Below, one piece after another: positions 18,897-27,459 of a DNA stretch of 64,000 nucleotides. The first letter of the stretch is position 1. Each line of letters opens with the position of its first letter. Under the pieces are notes generated by a model. That model ran no database searches. It worked only from the letters and a program-made list of their open reading frames with translations, and was not told the origin of the DNA. Made by a program: the position numbers and the translations under genes. This DNA is from Streptomyces lienomycini. Lineage in GTDB: Bacteria; Actinomycetota; Actinomycetes; Streptomycetales; Streptomycetaceae. The stretch is from assembly GCF_027947595.1 (NCBI RefSeq), contig NZ_CP116257.1:3472001-3536000 (forward strand). The letters are read 5' to 3'.

Positions 18897-18927
18897 TTTG
18901 CCTAATCGAATTAGGGAAATGCATAAT
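18897..18927 (+). promoter_or_regulatory. Promoter of the SGNH hydrolase with an operator filling its spacer
   Basis: TTGCCT (18898-18903) and CATAAT (18922-18927) form a sigma-HrdB-like promoter with an 18-bp spacer. Overlapping it, TTTGCCTAAT (18897-18906) and ATTAGGGAAA (18910-18919) form an inverted repeat matching at 9 of 10 positions around CGA. The site would block RNA polymerase directly. The repressor is not identified; the divergent AraC-type gene is usually an activator class, so another protein may bind. Confidence 0.6.
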
Positions 18928-18975
18928 CGACGAAGCAACGCGACGCGGTCGGACGCACCACCCCCCGGAGACGAC

Positions 18976-20142
18976 ATGCACACCTCGGACGACTGGATCA
19001 CCACGCCCCTCACCCCGGACCTCCTGCGGGGCGCCCTGGACGTGGAACGCACCGAGCACGGCCTGCTGCCCCACCGGCTGCCGGCCCGGGCCCGCGCGCA
19101 GAACACCGACGGACAGCTGGCCATGGCCGAGTCCCAGCCCTCCGGCGTACGCCTGGCCCTGCGCACCCGTGCCACCGCCCTCGAACTGGACACCCTGCCC
19201 ACCAAGCGGTTCTACGTCGGCGCCCCGCCGCGCCCGGACGGCGTGTACGACCTGCTCGTCGACGGCCGCCCGGCAGGCCGGGGAAGCGTCGCGGGCGGCA
19301 ACACCCTGACCATCGACATGACCACCGGCGCGACGGGCGTCGAGCCCGGTCCGGTCGGCACCCTCCGCTTCGACGGCCTGCCCGAGGGCGGCAAGGACAT
19401 CGAGATCTGGCTGCCGCACAACGAGACCACGGAACTCGTCGCCCTGCGCGCCAACGCCCCCGTCGAGCCCGCCCCCGACCCGGGCCGGAGGGTCTGGCTG
19501 CACCACGGCAGCTCGATCAGCCACGGCTCCGACGCCGCGAGCCCCACCACCACCTGGCCCGCGCTCGCCGCCTCCCTCGGCGGTGCGGAACTGGTCAACC
19601 TGGGCCTGGGCGGCGGCGCCCTGCTCGACCCGTTCACCGCCCGGGCCATGCGCGACACCCCCGCCGACCTGATCAGCGTCAAGATCGGCATCAACGTGGT
19701 CAACGCCGACCTCATGCGCCTGCGTGCCTTCGGCCCCGCCGTGCACGGCTTCCTGGACACCGTCCGCGAGGGCCACCCCACCGCCCCGCTGCTGGTCGTC
19801 TCGCCGCTCCTGTGCCCCGTCCACGAGGACACCCCCGGCCCTCTCGCCCCCGACTTCACCGGCGGACGCGTGCGGTTCGTCGCCACGGGCGACCCGGCGG
19901 AACGCGCGAGCGGGAAACTGACCCTGAACGTCATCCGGGACGAGCTGTCCCGGATCGTGACCCGACGGGCCGCCGACGACGAGAACCTGTACTACCTCGA
20001 CGGCCGCGAGCTGTACGGCGAGGCCGACGCCGCCGATCTGCCCCTGCCCGACGGCGTCCACCCGGACGCCGCCACCCACCGCCTCATCGGCGAACGCTTC
20101 GCCGGGGCGGTCTTCACCGACCGCGGCGCCTTCAGGGGCTGA
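18976..20142 (+). CDS. SGNH/GDSL-family hydrolase with N-terminal beta domain
   Basis: 388 residues. Residues about 1-165 form a beta-rich accessory domain. From about 170 an SGNH fold begins with WLHHGSSISHGSDA (the serine block), then NLGLGGGALLDPF (Gly block), IGINVVNADL (the Asn block) and DGVHPDAATHRL (the Asp-His block). Likely a carbohydrate or acyl esterase. No signal peptide is visible, so it should be cytoplasmic. ATG 18976 follows CGGAGAC. The last 11 bp overlap the convergent amidotransferase gene. Confidence 0.85.
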   Translation: MHTSDDWITTPLTPDLLRGALDVERTEHGLLPHRLPARARAQNTDGQLAMAESQPSGVRLALRTRATALELDTLPTKRFYVGAPPRPDGVYDLLVDGRPAGRGSVAGGNTLTIDMTTGATGVEPGPVGTLRFDGLPEGGKDIEIWLPHNETTELVALRANAPVEPAPDPGRRVWLHHGSSISHGSDAASPTTTWPALAASLGGAELVNLGLGGGALLDPFTARAMRDTPADLISVKIGINVVNADLMRLRAFGPAVHGFLDTVREGHPTAPLLVVSPLLCPVHEDTPGPLAPDFTGGRVRFVATGDPAERASGKLTLNVIRDELSRIVTRRAADDENLYYLDGRELYGEADAADLPLPDGVHPDAATHRLIGERFAGAVFTDRGAFRG

Positions 20143-20875
20143 CCGCCCTCGCCCCCCGGCTCTCGTGTCCGGCGGCTCCCGCCCTCACGACCGCGGCGAA
20201 ACGCCGGGCCACCTTGCGCCAGACCGCCTCGGCCGCGGGCTCGTCGAGTTCCGCACGGCGCAGGAGTTCCGCCGGATCGAATCCTCGGGCGCGCAACCGG
20301 TCGGCGTCCCAGCCCCTGACCCGGTCCGCCCCCGCCTCGGGGTGGAACTGCACGCCCCACGCCCGCTCGCCGACCCGGAACGCCTGGTAGGGGCACCGCT
20401 CGCTCGACGCCAGCCAGGTGGCGCCGGGCGGCAGCGCGGTGACGGCGTCCACGTGGTGCTCGACCGCCGTCACCCGCTCCGGCAGCCCCGCGAAGAGCGG
20501 ATCGGCCCCCGCCTCGCCCCTCAGGGTCAACGGGGTGCTGCCGAACTCCGGTTCGCCGTGTTCACCGCGCACCGTGCCGCCCGCGACCCGGGCCAGGAGC
20601 TGCCCGCCCAGACAGATCCCGAAGACCGGGTCGCCCCGCTCCACCGCCCCGGCGACCAGCGCCCGGGTGGGCGCCAGCCAGGGAACGCGCGCGTCGTCGT
20701 CGGGCAGGTAGCCGCCGCCGAGCACCAGGACGCCGTCGTGCTCCGTACGCCGGGGCAGCGGCTCACCGGCGTACGCGCGCACCACGTCGAGCGACACCCC
20801 GTCCGCGACCAGCCAGTCACCGAAGCGGCCCGGCCCACCGCCCCGGTGGTTCTGCACGACCAACAGCCGCGACAC
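20132..20875 (-). CDS. Class I glutamine amidotransferase
   Basis: 247 residues with the triad of class I amidotransferases: the cysteine in VFGICLGGQLLARVAGG, and the histidine and glutamate in GVQFHPEAG. Members of this single-domain type (GMP-synthase-like GATase) often hydrolyse gamma-glutamyl compounds or serve an unknown acceptor. No synthetase partner is adjacent. GTG 20875, with GAGGAG upstream, begins at the domain start (SRLLVVQNHRGG). It is 23 bp downstream of the FemX-like gene on the same strand, so they are probably cotranscribed. Confidence 0.87.
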   Translation of the reverse strand: MSRLLVVQNHRGGGPGRFGDWLVADGVSLDVVRAYAGEPLPRRTEHDGVLVLGGGYLPDDDARVPWLAPTRALVAGAVERGDPVFGICLGGQLLARVAGGTVRGEHGEPEFGSTPLTLRGEAGADPLFAGLPERVTAVEHHVDAVTALPPGATWLASSERCPYQAFRVGERAWGVQFHPEAGADRVRGWDADRLRARGFDPAELLRRAELDEPAAEAVWRKVARRFAAVVRAGAAGHESRGARAVSP

Positions 20876-20898
20876 TTCGCACTCCTCGCCCGCGCCTC

Positions 20899-22020
20899 TC
20901 AGCGGCGCGACATGTACAGGGACAGAGCCCTGTGCAGCACCTTGTTCAGTGGATAGTCCCACTCGCCGAGGTACTCGACGGCCTCGCCCCCCGCGCCGAC
21001 CTTGAACCGGAGCAGGCCCAGCAGGTGGTTGTCCTCGTCCAGGGTGTCGGTGATGCCGCGGAAGTCGTAGACGGACGCGCCCAGTTCACGGGCGTCGCAC
21101 ATCATCCGCCACTGCAGGGCGTTGTTGGGCTGCACCTCGCGCCGACGGCTGGTGGACGCGCCGTAGGAGTACCAGACGTGCTCGCCGACCGTCAGCATCG
21201 TGGCCGCGGCGAGCACCTCCCCGTCGTGATGGGCGAGGTAGAGGCGCATGCGGTCCGGGTCCTCGGCCGTCAGCGCCTGCCACATGCGCCGGAAGTAGGC
21301 GAGGGGGCGCGGCACGAACCGGTCCCGTTCCGCGGTCTCGACGTACAGGTCGTAGAAGACCGGCAGGTCCGCCAGATCGCCGCGGACGACCTTGACGCCG
21401 GCCTTCTCGGCCTTCTTGATGTTCCGCCGCCACTGCTGGTTGAAGCCCCGCTGGAGATCCTCCGGCGACCGCCCCGCGAGCGGGACCTGGCACACGTGGC
21501 GCGGCTGGCCCGCGGCGAAGCCGTCCTCGCCGCCCGGCTCGGTGCGCCGCCAGCCCATCCGGCGCAGCCGCTCGACGACGTCGTCCGCCCCGGGCTCGCA
21601 CACCGTGGCCTCCACGTCCCCCAGCCGCCGGGCCCCCGGATCGGCGATGGCCGCCTTGACCGCGTCGGCGCTCCAGCGCCGTGCCACCACCGGCGGCCCC
21701 ATCCTCGCGGTGAACGCGCCGCGCCCCTTCAGGTGGGCCAGCATCGGCTCCAGCCACCCCTCCAGACCGGCCGCCGTCCAGTCGACGACCGGGCCCTCGG
21801 GCAGGTAGGCCAGATACCGCCGCAGTCTCGGAATCGGCCGCAGCAGCACCAGCCCGGCGCCGACCAGTTCCCCGCCCTCGTCGAACCAGCCCAGGCTCTC
21901 CGCCCGCCAGTCCGGCTTCACGTCGCCCCACGAGGGGACCTGCAGATGGCTCACGGAAGGCCGGGCCGTGACGAAGCGCAGATGTTCCTCGCGGGTGATC
22001 GGCTTCAGGCGACAGCTCAT
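20899..22020 (-). CDS. FemAB/FemX-like peptidoglycan aminoacyltransferase
   Basis: 373 residues with tandem GNAT-like folds of the Fem family: [12 protein letters not shown] and [30 protein letters not shown] (in parts) in domain one, and [49 protein letters not shown] and [23 protein letters not shown] in domain two. FemX adds the first residue of the interpeptide bridge (glycine in Streptomyces) to lipid II from aminoacyl-tRNA. Streptomyces carry several paralogues, so the exact acceptor is uncertain. ATG 22020 follows AGAGGGAC. The coiled-coil arm of classical FemA is absent. Confidence 0.85.
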   Translation of the reverse strand: MSCRLKPITREEHLRFVTARPSVSHLQVPSWGDVKPDWRAESLGWFDEGGELVGAGLVLLRPIPRLRRYLAYLPEGPVVDWTAAGLEGWLEPMLAHLKGRGAFTARMGPPVVARRWSADAVKAAIADPGARRLGDVEATVCEPGADDVVERLRRMGWRRTEPGGEDGFAAGQPRHVCQVPLAGRSPEDLQRGFNQQWRRNIKKAEKAGVKVVRGDLADLPVFYDLYVETAERDRFVPRPLAYFRRMWQALTAEDPDRMRLYLAHHDGEVLAAATMLTVGEHVWYSYGASTSRRREVQPNNALQWRMMCDARELGASVYDFRGITDTLDEDNHLLGLLRFKVGAGGEAVEYLGEWDYPLNKVLHRALSLYMSRR

Positions 22021-22253
22021 GGGGCGTCCCTCTGTTCGGCTTCGTTCGAAGATCGACGGTTCGGTGGGGGAGACGACCGGGACGCGGTCGGCCCGAGCGG
22101 TCTCCCGCACCTCAGAGAACAACGGCGGCGCCCGATCCGCGCGCTGTCGCCCCGTCGCCCACCCGTGTGCTCCGCCCGGCGCGCGCGACCCCGGGCCGGG
22201 TGGCAGCGTGGCGGGATGGGGCGGTGCGGGCGGCACGGAGGGAGCGGAGGGCC

Positions 22254-23288
22254 ATGGCACGGGCGATCTGGACGGGTGTGATCACCTTCGGGCTGGTCTC
22301 GGTGCCCGTCGGTCTGTTCACGGCCACCGAGGACCACACGGTCCACTTCCACCAGTTGCAGCGCGGCACCTCGGACCGGATCCGCAACCGCAGGGTCAAC
22401 CAGCGCACCGGCGAGGAGGTCGACGCCGGCGACATCGTCAAGGGCTACGAGGTGGGCGACGGCGAGTACGTCGTGGTGGAACCCGAGGAACTCGACGAGA
22501 TCGCGCCCGGACGCTCCCGCACCCTCGACATCACCGACTTCGTGGACCTGGACCGGATCGAGCCGGTCTACTTCGGCCGCACCTACTACGTCGCCCCGCG
22601 CGGCGAGGAGTACCTCAAGGTCTACGAACTGCTGCGCACCGCCCTCGCCGAGAGCGGCAAGGCCGGGGTCGCCACCTTCGTGATGCGCAACCGGCAGTAC
22701 CTGACCGCCCTGCGCGCCGAGGACAGGGTCCTGCTGCTCCAGACGCTGCACTGGGCCGACGAGGTCCGCGACCCGGTCGAGGAGCTTCCGGAGCTGCCCT
22801 CGGAGCGGGTGGGGCGGGGCAAGGAGCTGGACATGGCGCTGCGTCTCGTCGACGCCCTCAGCGGCGCATGGGAGCCCGACCGCTACCACGACACCTACCA
22901 GGAGAAGGTCCGTGAGCTGGTCCGGGCCAAGGCCGAGGGCGAGGAGGTCGCCGTCGCCGAGGAGGCGCCCCGCGCCACCGACGTCGTCGACCTGATGGAG
23001 GTCCTGCGCGGCAGCCTGGACCAGGCGAAGGGCACCGGCGGCATGCAGGACGCGTCCCGGAAGAGGGACGCGCCGGGGAAGAAGGACGGGCAGCGGAAGA
23101 AGGCCACCGCCCCGTCCCGGCGGAAACCGCCGGGACGGGGCGAGCTGCGGGAGCTGAGCAAGGCCGAGCTCTACCAGCGGGCCACCGAACAGGACGTCGC
23201 CGGCCGGTCGAGGATGAGCCGCGAACAGCTCGTCGACGCCCTCAGCGCTTCCCCGGGCCGCCGCAAGAAGCGGACGACCGCGGCCTGA
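22254..23288 (+). CDS. ku: Ku DNA end-binding protein
   Basis: 344 residues. The bacterial Ku core ([75 protein letters not shown]) spans about residues 1-260. A Lys/Arg/Pro-rich extension ([19 protein letters not shown]) and a small SAP-like helix pair ([30 protein letters not shown]) follow, as in actinobacterial Ku. It recognises double-strand breaks and recruits an NHEJ ligase; no ligD is nearby. ATG 22254 follows GGAGCGGAGGG. Its stop lies in the first unit of the palindromic repeat at 23284-23363. Confidence 0.95.
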   Translation: MARAIWTGVITFGLVSVPVGLFTATEDHTVHFHQLQRGTSDRIRNRRVNQRTGEEVDAGDIVKGYEVGDGEYVVVEPEELDEIAPGRSRTLDITDFVDLDRIEPVYFGRTYYVAPRGEEYLKVYELLRTALAESGKAGVATFVMRNRQYLTALRAEDRVLLLQTLHWADEVRDPVEELPELPSERVGRGKELDMALRLVDALSGAWEPDRYHDTYQEKVRELVRAKAEGEEVAVAEEAPRATDVVDLMEVLRGSLDQAKGTGGMQDASRKRDAPGKKDGQRKKATAPSRRKPPGRGELRELSKAELYQRATEQDVAGRSRMSREQLVDALSASPGRRKKRTTAA

Positions 23289-23363
23289 GGGCCGGGACCG
23301 CGGCTCAGGTCCTGAGGGCCGGGACCGCGGCTCAGGTCCTGAGGGCCGGGACCGCGGCTCAGG
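23284..23363. repeat. Three tandem copies of a 27-bp palindromic unit between ku and sigB
   Basis: Units at 23284-23310, 23311-23337 and 23338-23363, identical apart from the last base. Each begins CCTGAG and ends CTCAGG, so each can fold into a hairpin with G/C-rich inner arms. The ku stop codon lies in unit 1 and the sigB stop codon in unit 3 on the other strand. Probably a triplicated bidirectional terminator. Confidence 0.85.
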
Positions 23364-24204
23364 CGGTGCTGAGCATGCCCTGACGCAGGCGGGCGAGCAG
23401 CCGCGAGATCAGCCGGGACACGTGCATCTGGGAGACACCGAGACGCTCACCGATGTCCTTCTGGGTGAGTTCCTCGACGAACCGCCAGTGGATGATCTGC
23501 CGGTCGCGTTCGTCCAGCTCGGCGATCATCGGGGCCAGGGCGTGGAAGTCGTCCACCAGTGCCAGGGCGGCGTCGTCGGCGCCGATGAAGTCCGCGAGGG
23601 CCGACTCGCCGTCCTCGCTGCCGTTGATGGCCGCGTCCAGGGAGGCGGAGTTGTAGCCGTTGGCCGCCAGACGCGCCTCGACCACCTCGTCCTCCGGGAG
23701 GCTCATCAGCTCCGACAGCTCCTGGGTGGTGGGGTTGCGGCCCAGCCGGCTGCGCAGCTCCTCGGTGGCGCGGGCCAGCTGCACGCGGGCCTCCTGGAGA
23801 CGCCGGGGCACGTGCACGGCCCACGAGGTGTCGCGGAAGAACCGCTTGATCTCACCGACGATGTACGGCACCGCGAAGGAGGTGAACTCGACCTCGCGGG
23901 TCAGCTCGAACCGGTCGATGGCCTTGATCAGGCCGATCATACCGACCTGGACGATGTCCTCCATCTCCTCCGGCCCGCGGCTGCGGAACCGGCCGGCCGC
24001 GAAGCGCACCAGGGACATGTTCATCTCGATCAGCGTGTTGCGCGCGTACTGGTGCTCGGGCGTGCCCTCCTCCAGCACCGTCAGCTGCTCGAAGAACAGC
24101 TTCGACAACTCCCGCGCGTCCTTGGGCGCAACCTTGGACGGGTCCGCGATCTCCGGCATGTCCGTGGTGGTGTGCTCAGTGGTCCGTGCGGTCGTCGTCG
24201 TCAT
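23359..24204 (-). CDS. sigB: Stress-response sigma factor, SigB/F family
   Basis: 281 residues with all regions of a group 3 sigma factor: region 2 (NMSLVRFAAGRFRSRGPEEM, DIVQVGMIGLIKAIDRFE, FTSFAVPYIVGEIKRFFRDT), region 3 (VHVPRRLQEARVQLARATEE, NPTTQELSELMSLPEDEVVE) and region 4 (LTQKDIGERLGVSQMHVSRL). It should direct general and osmotic stress transcription and be held by the anti-sigma protein encoded just upstream. ATG 24204 follows GGAGGGG. Gene order with rsbA, rsbB, dpsA and ku supports identity with S. coelicolor sigB. The promoter at 24264-24288 fits autoregulation. Confidence 0.92.
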   Translation of the reverse strand: MTTTTARTTEHTTTDMPEIADPSKVAPKDARELSKLFFEQLTVLEEGTPEHQYARNTLIEMNMSLVRFAAGRFRSRGPEEMEDIVQVGMIGLIKAIDRFELTREVEFTSFAVPYIVGEIKRFFRDTSWAVHVPRRLQEARVQLARATEELRSRLGRNPTTQELSELMSLPEDEVVEARLAANGYNSASLDAAINGSEDGESALADFIGADDAALALVDDFHALAPMIAELDERDRQIIHWRFVEELTQKDIGERLGVSQMHVSRLISRLLARLRQGMLSTA

Positions 24205-24263
24205 GATGTGCCCCTCCAGTAAATCGGTCGTCGTTGTCACCTTGTCGGCCGACGACCGGTCGC

Positions 24264-24288
24264 CTACCCGGGGTCAGTCCCCGCACAC
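24264..24288 (-). promoter_or_regulatory. SigB-type promoter before sigB
   Basis: On the minus strand GTGT, 15 bp, GGGTAG fits the Streptomyces SigB consensus (GNNT, 14-16 bp, GGGTAY) with one mismatch. It leaves a leader of about 50 nt to the sigB ATG, allowing sigB to amplify its own expression separately from rsbBA. Confidence 0.65.
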
Positions 24289-24331
24289 CTACCGGAGCGT
24301 GACGGGTTCGACGCATGCCTCCGACGCCGCC

Positions 24332-25261
24332 TCACATGTCCAGATAAAAGCGGACAGTGGTGCCGTCGATCGCCGTGTGAATCCGCACCAGATCGGCGAC
24401 GTAGTGGACGAGAAGGAGTCCGCGGCCGCCGATCTGCCCGCGCTCCGGGGGCCGCCGGCCGGCGAGCGGATCGGCCAGCCGCCCCCCGTCGCGTACCTCG
24501 CACACCAGTTGTCCCGCCTCCGCCCACAGCGCCAGCGTTCCGTGGCCGCCGCCGTGGACCACGCTGTTGGTGGTCAGCTCGGCCACCGCCAGCTCCGCGT
24601 CCTGCAGGCGCCGCCCGGCCAGCCCGAGCGAGGCCGCCCGGTCGACCGCGAAGCGGCGTGCCGCGGGCAGCTCGGCGGCCCCGAAGGCGAGGACCCCGGC
24701 GTCGCTGACGGGCCCGAGCGGCTCGTTGTAGCGGTCGACGACCGCACGCCAGTCGTACGCCTCGCTGGCCCGCTCCCGCCCGTCGGCGACGACCGTCGGA
24801 TGGGTGACCAGGGCGTCGGCCAGGACGTCCGCGGCCAGCCGGGACTCGTCGTACGGGCACAGGATCGTCGCGGAACGCCCCGCGAACGCCGCGTTGATCA
24901 ACGCCTCGTGCTGCGCGCACGCCGGATACTCCGTGGCGCTGCGCCCGGCCCAGACCGGTTCGCCGACGATCCGCACCCGTACGTGCGCGTGCGCGTCCGC
25001 GAAGGCCCGCAGCACGCCCGGGATGATCCGCCCCGGATTGCGCCCGGCCTCGGTCATGTCGAGGAAGGTCACGTCCCGTCCGTCCGTGCCGAGCCCCGCC
25101 CTGACCAGCTCCAGGTTGGGGCCGGGCACCGCCACCGCCACCGGCTCGCCAGCGGCAAGCCCCTCCCGTACGAAGGCGGTCGTCCGGTCGGTGTACTCGC
25201 GTCGCGAGCGGTAGAACAGCGCGGGGTGGGCGAAGGTCCCTTCGGTGGTCGCCGTGCTCAT
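24332..25261 (-). CDS. rsbA: Anti-sigma regulator with MEDS sensory domain and histidine-kinase-like ATPase
   Basis: 309 residues. Residues about 10-165 form a MEDS-like sensory domain (FAHPALFYRSRREYTDRTTA, AVAVPGPNLELVRAGLG, ILCPYDES). Residues about 200-309 are an HATPase_c/SpoIIAB-type kinase fold with the N-box LAVAELTTNSVVHGGG, G1-like VRDGGRLADP and G2-like GGRGLLLVHYVADLV. In the partner-switch model it binds and silences SigB, and may phosphorylate an antagonist. ATG 25261 overlaps the rsbB stop (ATGA). A gap of 127 bp with its own SigB-type promoter separates it from sigB. Confidence 0.85.
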   Translation of the reverse strand: MSTATTEGTFAHPALFYRSRREYTDRTTAFVREGLAAGEPVAVAVPGPNLELVRAGLGTDGRDVTFLDMTEAGRNPGRIIPGVLRAFADAHAHVRVRIVGEPVWAGRSATEYPACAQHEALINAAFAGRSATILCPYDESRLAADVLADALVTHPTVVADGRERASEAYDWRAVVDRYNEPLGPVSDAGVLAFGAAELPAARRFAVDRAASLGLAGRRLQDAELAVAELTTNSVVHGGGHGTLALWAEAGQLVCEVRDGGRLADPLAGRRPPERGQIGGRGLLLVHYVADLVRIHTAIDGTTVRFYLDM

Positions 25262-25611
25262 CGTGGCGCCACCTCGATCCGCCGCAGGGACGGCCAGAAC
25301 AGGTCCAGCACCCGCGGCAGTTGCGGCGGCGGCCGCTCCACGACGACCCGGCCGCCGGGCAGGTTCATGGCGGTGACGGCCAGCGCCGCCACCCCGGCCA
25401 CGTCGACGAACCGCACGCCGGACAGCTCTACGTACGACACGTCCGTGTGCCGCCTGGACAGTTCGGTCAGCGCGTTCTCCCACGACAGCCGGGTGCTCAC
25501 GCCGATCTCCCCGCTGGCGCGGATGCCGGGGCGGCCGGACAACGGGACCACGTCCAGCACACCACCGCTCCCCGTACGGGCCGGGCCCCCCGCGGCTCCT
25601 GCGTGATCCAC
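25258..25611 (-). CDS. rsbB: STAS-domain anti-sigma factor antagonist
   Basis: 117 residues, a single STAS domain (GEIGVSTRLSWENALTELSR, DVSYVELSGVRFVDVAGVAA). In SpoIIAA/RsbV the loop reads DSSG and the second serine is phosphorylated by the anti-sigma kinase. Here residues 70-73 are DVAG, so no phospho-acceptor exists at that position. It should therefore bind the anti-sigma partner constitutively or be controlled another way. GTG 25611 follows GAAGGGG. It is translationally coupled to the next gene. Assignment as rsbB rests on gene order remembered from S. coelicolor. Confidence 0.82.
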   Translation of the reverse strand: MDHAGAAGGPARTGSGGVLDVVPLSGRPGIRASGEIGVSTRLSWENALTELSRRHTDVSYVELSGVRFVDVAGVAALAVTAMNLPGGRVVVERPPPQLPRVLDLFWPSLRRIEVAPR

Positions 25612-25785
25612 ACTCGATCCCCTTCGGAACTCCCACCGGGCACCCGACCACCGTCCGGGCGCCTCTTCCGGCCAGGCAGCCTATCCCGACGGGCACGCGG
25701 GAGGCCGCCGAGGGGACAAACAGGCGACAGCCGGACGAAGTGGGGAACTAGACAGGGAGCGCGTCCTCGGAAGGGAAGACTGGCC

Positions 25786-26142
25786 ATGTTTGAAGCCGAA
25801 AACATTCGTGACTGGCGCGGCCTCGACGTCGTGGACTACGACGGCCGCAAGATCGGGACCCTGGAGTCCCTCTACTTCGACACCGCCACCGACCGGCCCG
25901 CGTTCGCCACGGTCACGATCGGTCTGCCGACCCGCCGGCGGCTCGTCTTCGTCCCGGTGGACAAGGCCACCGTGGGGCCGTCGTACCTGAAGGTGACCTA
26001 CGACAAGTCCCTGGTCAAGGACGCCCCCGGGATCGACCCGGACGGCGAGCTGGCCGCCGAGGACGAGGGCGCGGTCTTCGCCCACTACCACCTGCCCTAC
26101 CAGCCGGGCAGCCGCGGCGAACGCCGACTCGGCCGGCGCTGA
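25786..26142 (+). CDS. PRC-barrel domain protein
   Basis: 118 residues. A single PRC-barrel-like beta domain (WRGLDVVDYDGRKIGTLESL, FATVTIGLPTRRRLVFVPVD) ends in an acidic stretch and YHLPYQPGSRGERRLGRR. PRC-barrel proteins bind RNA, ribosome or photosynthetic partners. In Streptomyces stress loci they are common but uncharacterised. ATG 25786 follows GGAAGGGAAG. It sits between the divergent rsbB operon and the convergent dpsA. Confidence 0.82.
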   Translation: MFEAENIRDWRGLDVVDYDGRKIGTLESLYFDTATDRPAFATVTIGLPTRRRLVFVPVDKATVGPSYLKVTYDKSLVKDAPGIDPDGELAAEDEGAVFAHYHLPYQPGSRGERRLGRR

Positions 26143-26147
26143 CACGT

Positions 26148-26185
26148 CCGGGGGCGCCCCGGCCCCACGGCCGCGGCGCCCCCGG
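26148..26185. terminator. Bidirectional hairpin terminator between PRC-barrel gene and dpsA
   Basis: CCGGGGGCGCC (26148-26158) pairs perfectly with GGCGCCCCCGG (26175-26185) across a 16-nt loop, in the 52-bp gap between the convergent genes. Confidence 0.75.
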
Positions 26186-26194
26186 GGCGGCCCG

Positions 26195-26758
26195 CTACGC
26201 GAGTTCGGCGCCGCGTGCCGCCGCCTCCGACTCGGACGTCGCGCTGCCCGTCGCCAGGGTGCCTCCGGCGCTCTCCAGATGGGCCCGCACGAACCACTGG
26301 AACTGCTCCAGGTCCCTGAGCTGGCCGATCAGCAGGTCCTCCGTCGCCGTGTCGATCTTGCCGGCCTCCTCGACCGCCGCGCGCATGCCCTCGACCACGC
26401 CGGTGTACACCACGTCGAGCGCACCGAGGTGCGCGATGGCGTCGGCCCGGCCGATGGAGTAGTCGTCCCACTTCCGCTCGGACACCAGCGCGCCCGGCGT
26501 TCCCTGGGCCACCCCGCCGAGCGCGGCGATGCGCTCCGCGACGTCGTCGGCCATGTCACGCACCTGGTCGACCTGGGGGTCGATCATCTCGTGGACCGCG
26601 ATGAAGTGCGGGCCGACGACGTTCCAGTGCACGTGCTTGAGGGTCAGGTGAAGGTCGTTGAGGGCGTGCAGGCGCAGCCGCAGCACACCGATCAGCCGTC
26701 CGGCGGCCTCGCGCTCGATGCCGGGGACCGTGTACTTCGGGGTCAGGTCGTGCGTCAT
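26195..26758 (-). CDS. dpsA: Dps-family DNA-binding ferritin
   Basis: 187 residues. Ferroxidase-site residues at the Dps dimer interface are present: HALNDLHLTLKHVHWNVVGP, HFIAVHEMIDPQVDQVRDMA, DDVAERIAALGG. The C-terminus has an Ala/Ser/Glu-rich tail of about 20 residues (GTLATGSATSESEAAARG), a feature of S. coelicolor DpsA. It stores iron and protects the nucleoid under stress and in spores. ATG 26758 follows GAGG. The upstream SigB-type promoter places it in the SigB regulon, as known for S. coelicolor dpsA. Confidence 0.93.
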   Translation of the reverse strand: MTHDLTPKYTVPGIEREAAGRLIGVLRLRLHALNDLHLTLKHVHWNVVGPHFIAVHEMIDPQVDQVRDMADDVAERIAALGGVAQGTPGALVSERKWDDYSIGRADAIAHLGALDVVYTGVVEGMRAAVEEAGKIDTATEDLLIGQLRDLEQFQWFVRAHLESAGGTLATGSATSESEAAARGAELA

Positions 26759-26808
26759 GGCGGACCTCAGCTCCTCAATGCGTTTCGTACGTCGTTGCTC
26801 GTGCACGA

Positions 26809-26833
26809 ATGCCCCGTATCGGCCGTGGCAGAC
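26809..26833 (-). promoter_or_regulatory. SigB-type promoter of dpsA
   Basis: GTCT, 15 bp, GGGCAT on the minus strand, about 50 nt before the dpsA ATG. The spacing is identical to that of the proposed sigB promoter. It overlaps no coding sequence; the neighbouring reductase gene ends at 26854. Confidence 0.65.
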
Positions 26834-26853
26834 ATGCCCGGGCGGCGCCGGGA

Positions 26854-27459
26854 TCAGGACGGCGGGGCGGGCAGCGGCATCGCGTCGAGCGCGCGCGCCG
26901 CGTGCACGAGGTTGGAGGCCATGGCCCGGCCGGTGGAGACCGACCAGTCGTGGCCCCGCTCGTCGTCGAGGAAGTCGGGACCGGGACCCGGGCCGAGGTG
27001 CCAGTACGTCCATGCCTGGCCGGGAATGGTGTAGCCGATGTCCGCGAGGCCGCCGCTGATCTCGCTGATGACGTGGTGGGCGCCGTCCTCGTTGCCGGTG
27101 ACCAGGACACCGGCGACGCGGTTGTAGGCGATCGGGCGGTTCTCGTCGTCGGTCTCGCCGAGCATGGCGTCCATGCGTTCGAGGACCCGCTGGGCGACGG
27201 AGGAGGGGCGGCCGAGCCACGTCGGCGACGCGACGACCAGGATCTGCGAGGCCAGCAGCTTCTCGTGCACGTCCGGCCAGTCGTCCCCGTCGCCCATGTC
27301 GGTCTCGACCCCCGGTTTCAGGTTCAGGTCGACGGCCCGTACGACGTCCACCTCCGCCCCGTGACCCTTGAGCGCGGCGATGACCGTGGCGGCCAGCGCC
27401 TCGGTGTTCGACGGCTGGGGGGAGGGCTTGAGGGTGCAGTTGATCACGAGTGCGCGCAT
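26854..27459 (-). CDS. Flavodoxin-like NADPH-dependent FMN reductase family protein
   Basis: 201 residues with a flavodoxin-type fold. ALVINCTLKPSPQPSNTEAL binds the FMN phosphate, SQILVVASPTWLGRPSSVAQ is the second FMN loop and AGVLVTGNEDGAHHVISEI the third. Such proteins reduce quinones, azo compounds or free flavin with NAD(P)H. The ATG at 27459 is divergent from the methyltransferase across only 44 bp. Its stop lies 21 bp from the dpsA promoter, so read-through into dpsA is possible. Confidence 0.83.
   Translation of the reverse strand: MRALVINCTLKPSPQPSNTEALAATVIAALKGHGAEVDVVRAVDLNLKPGVETDMGDGDDWPDVHEKLLASQILVVASPTWLGRPSSVAQRVLERMDAMLGETDDENRPIAYNRVAGVLVTGNEDGAHHVISEISGGLADIGYTIPGQAWTYWHLGPGPGPDFLDDERGHDWSVSTGRAMASNLVHAARALDAMPLPAPPS

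Noticed and set aside
16123..20079. A 1318-codon minus-strand open frame across the SGNH, AraC and DUF488 genes
   Set aside because: Only its last ~120 codons look coding, as the continuation of the frameshifted coiled-coil gene. The rest runs antisense to or out of frame with genes that have clear domains.
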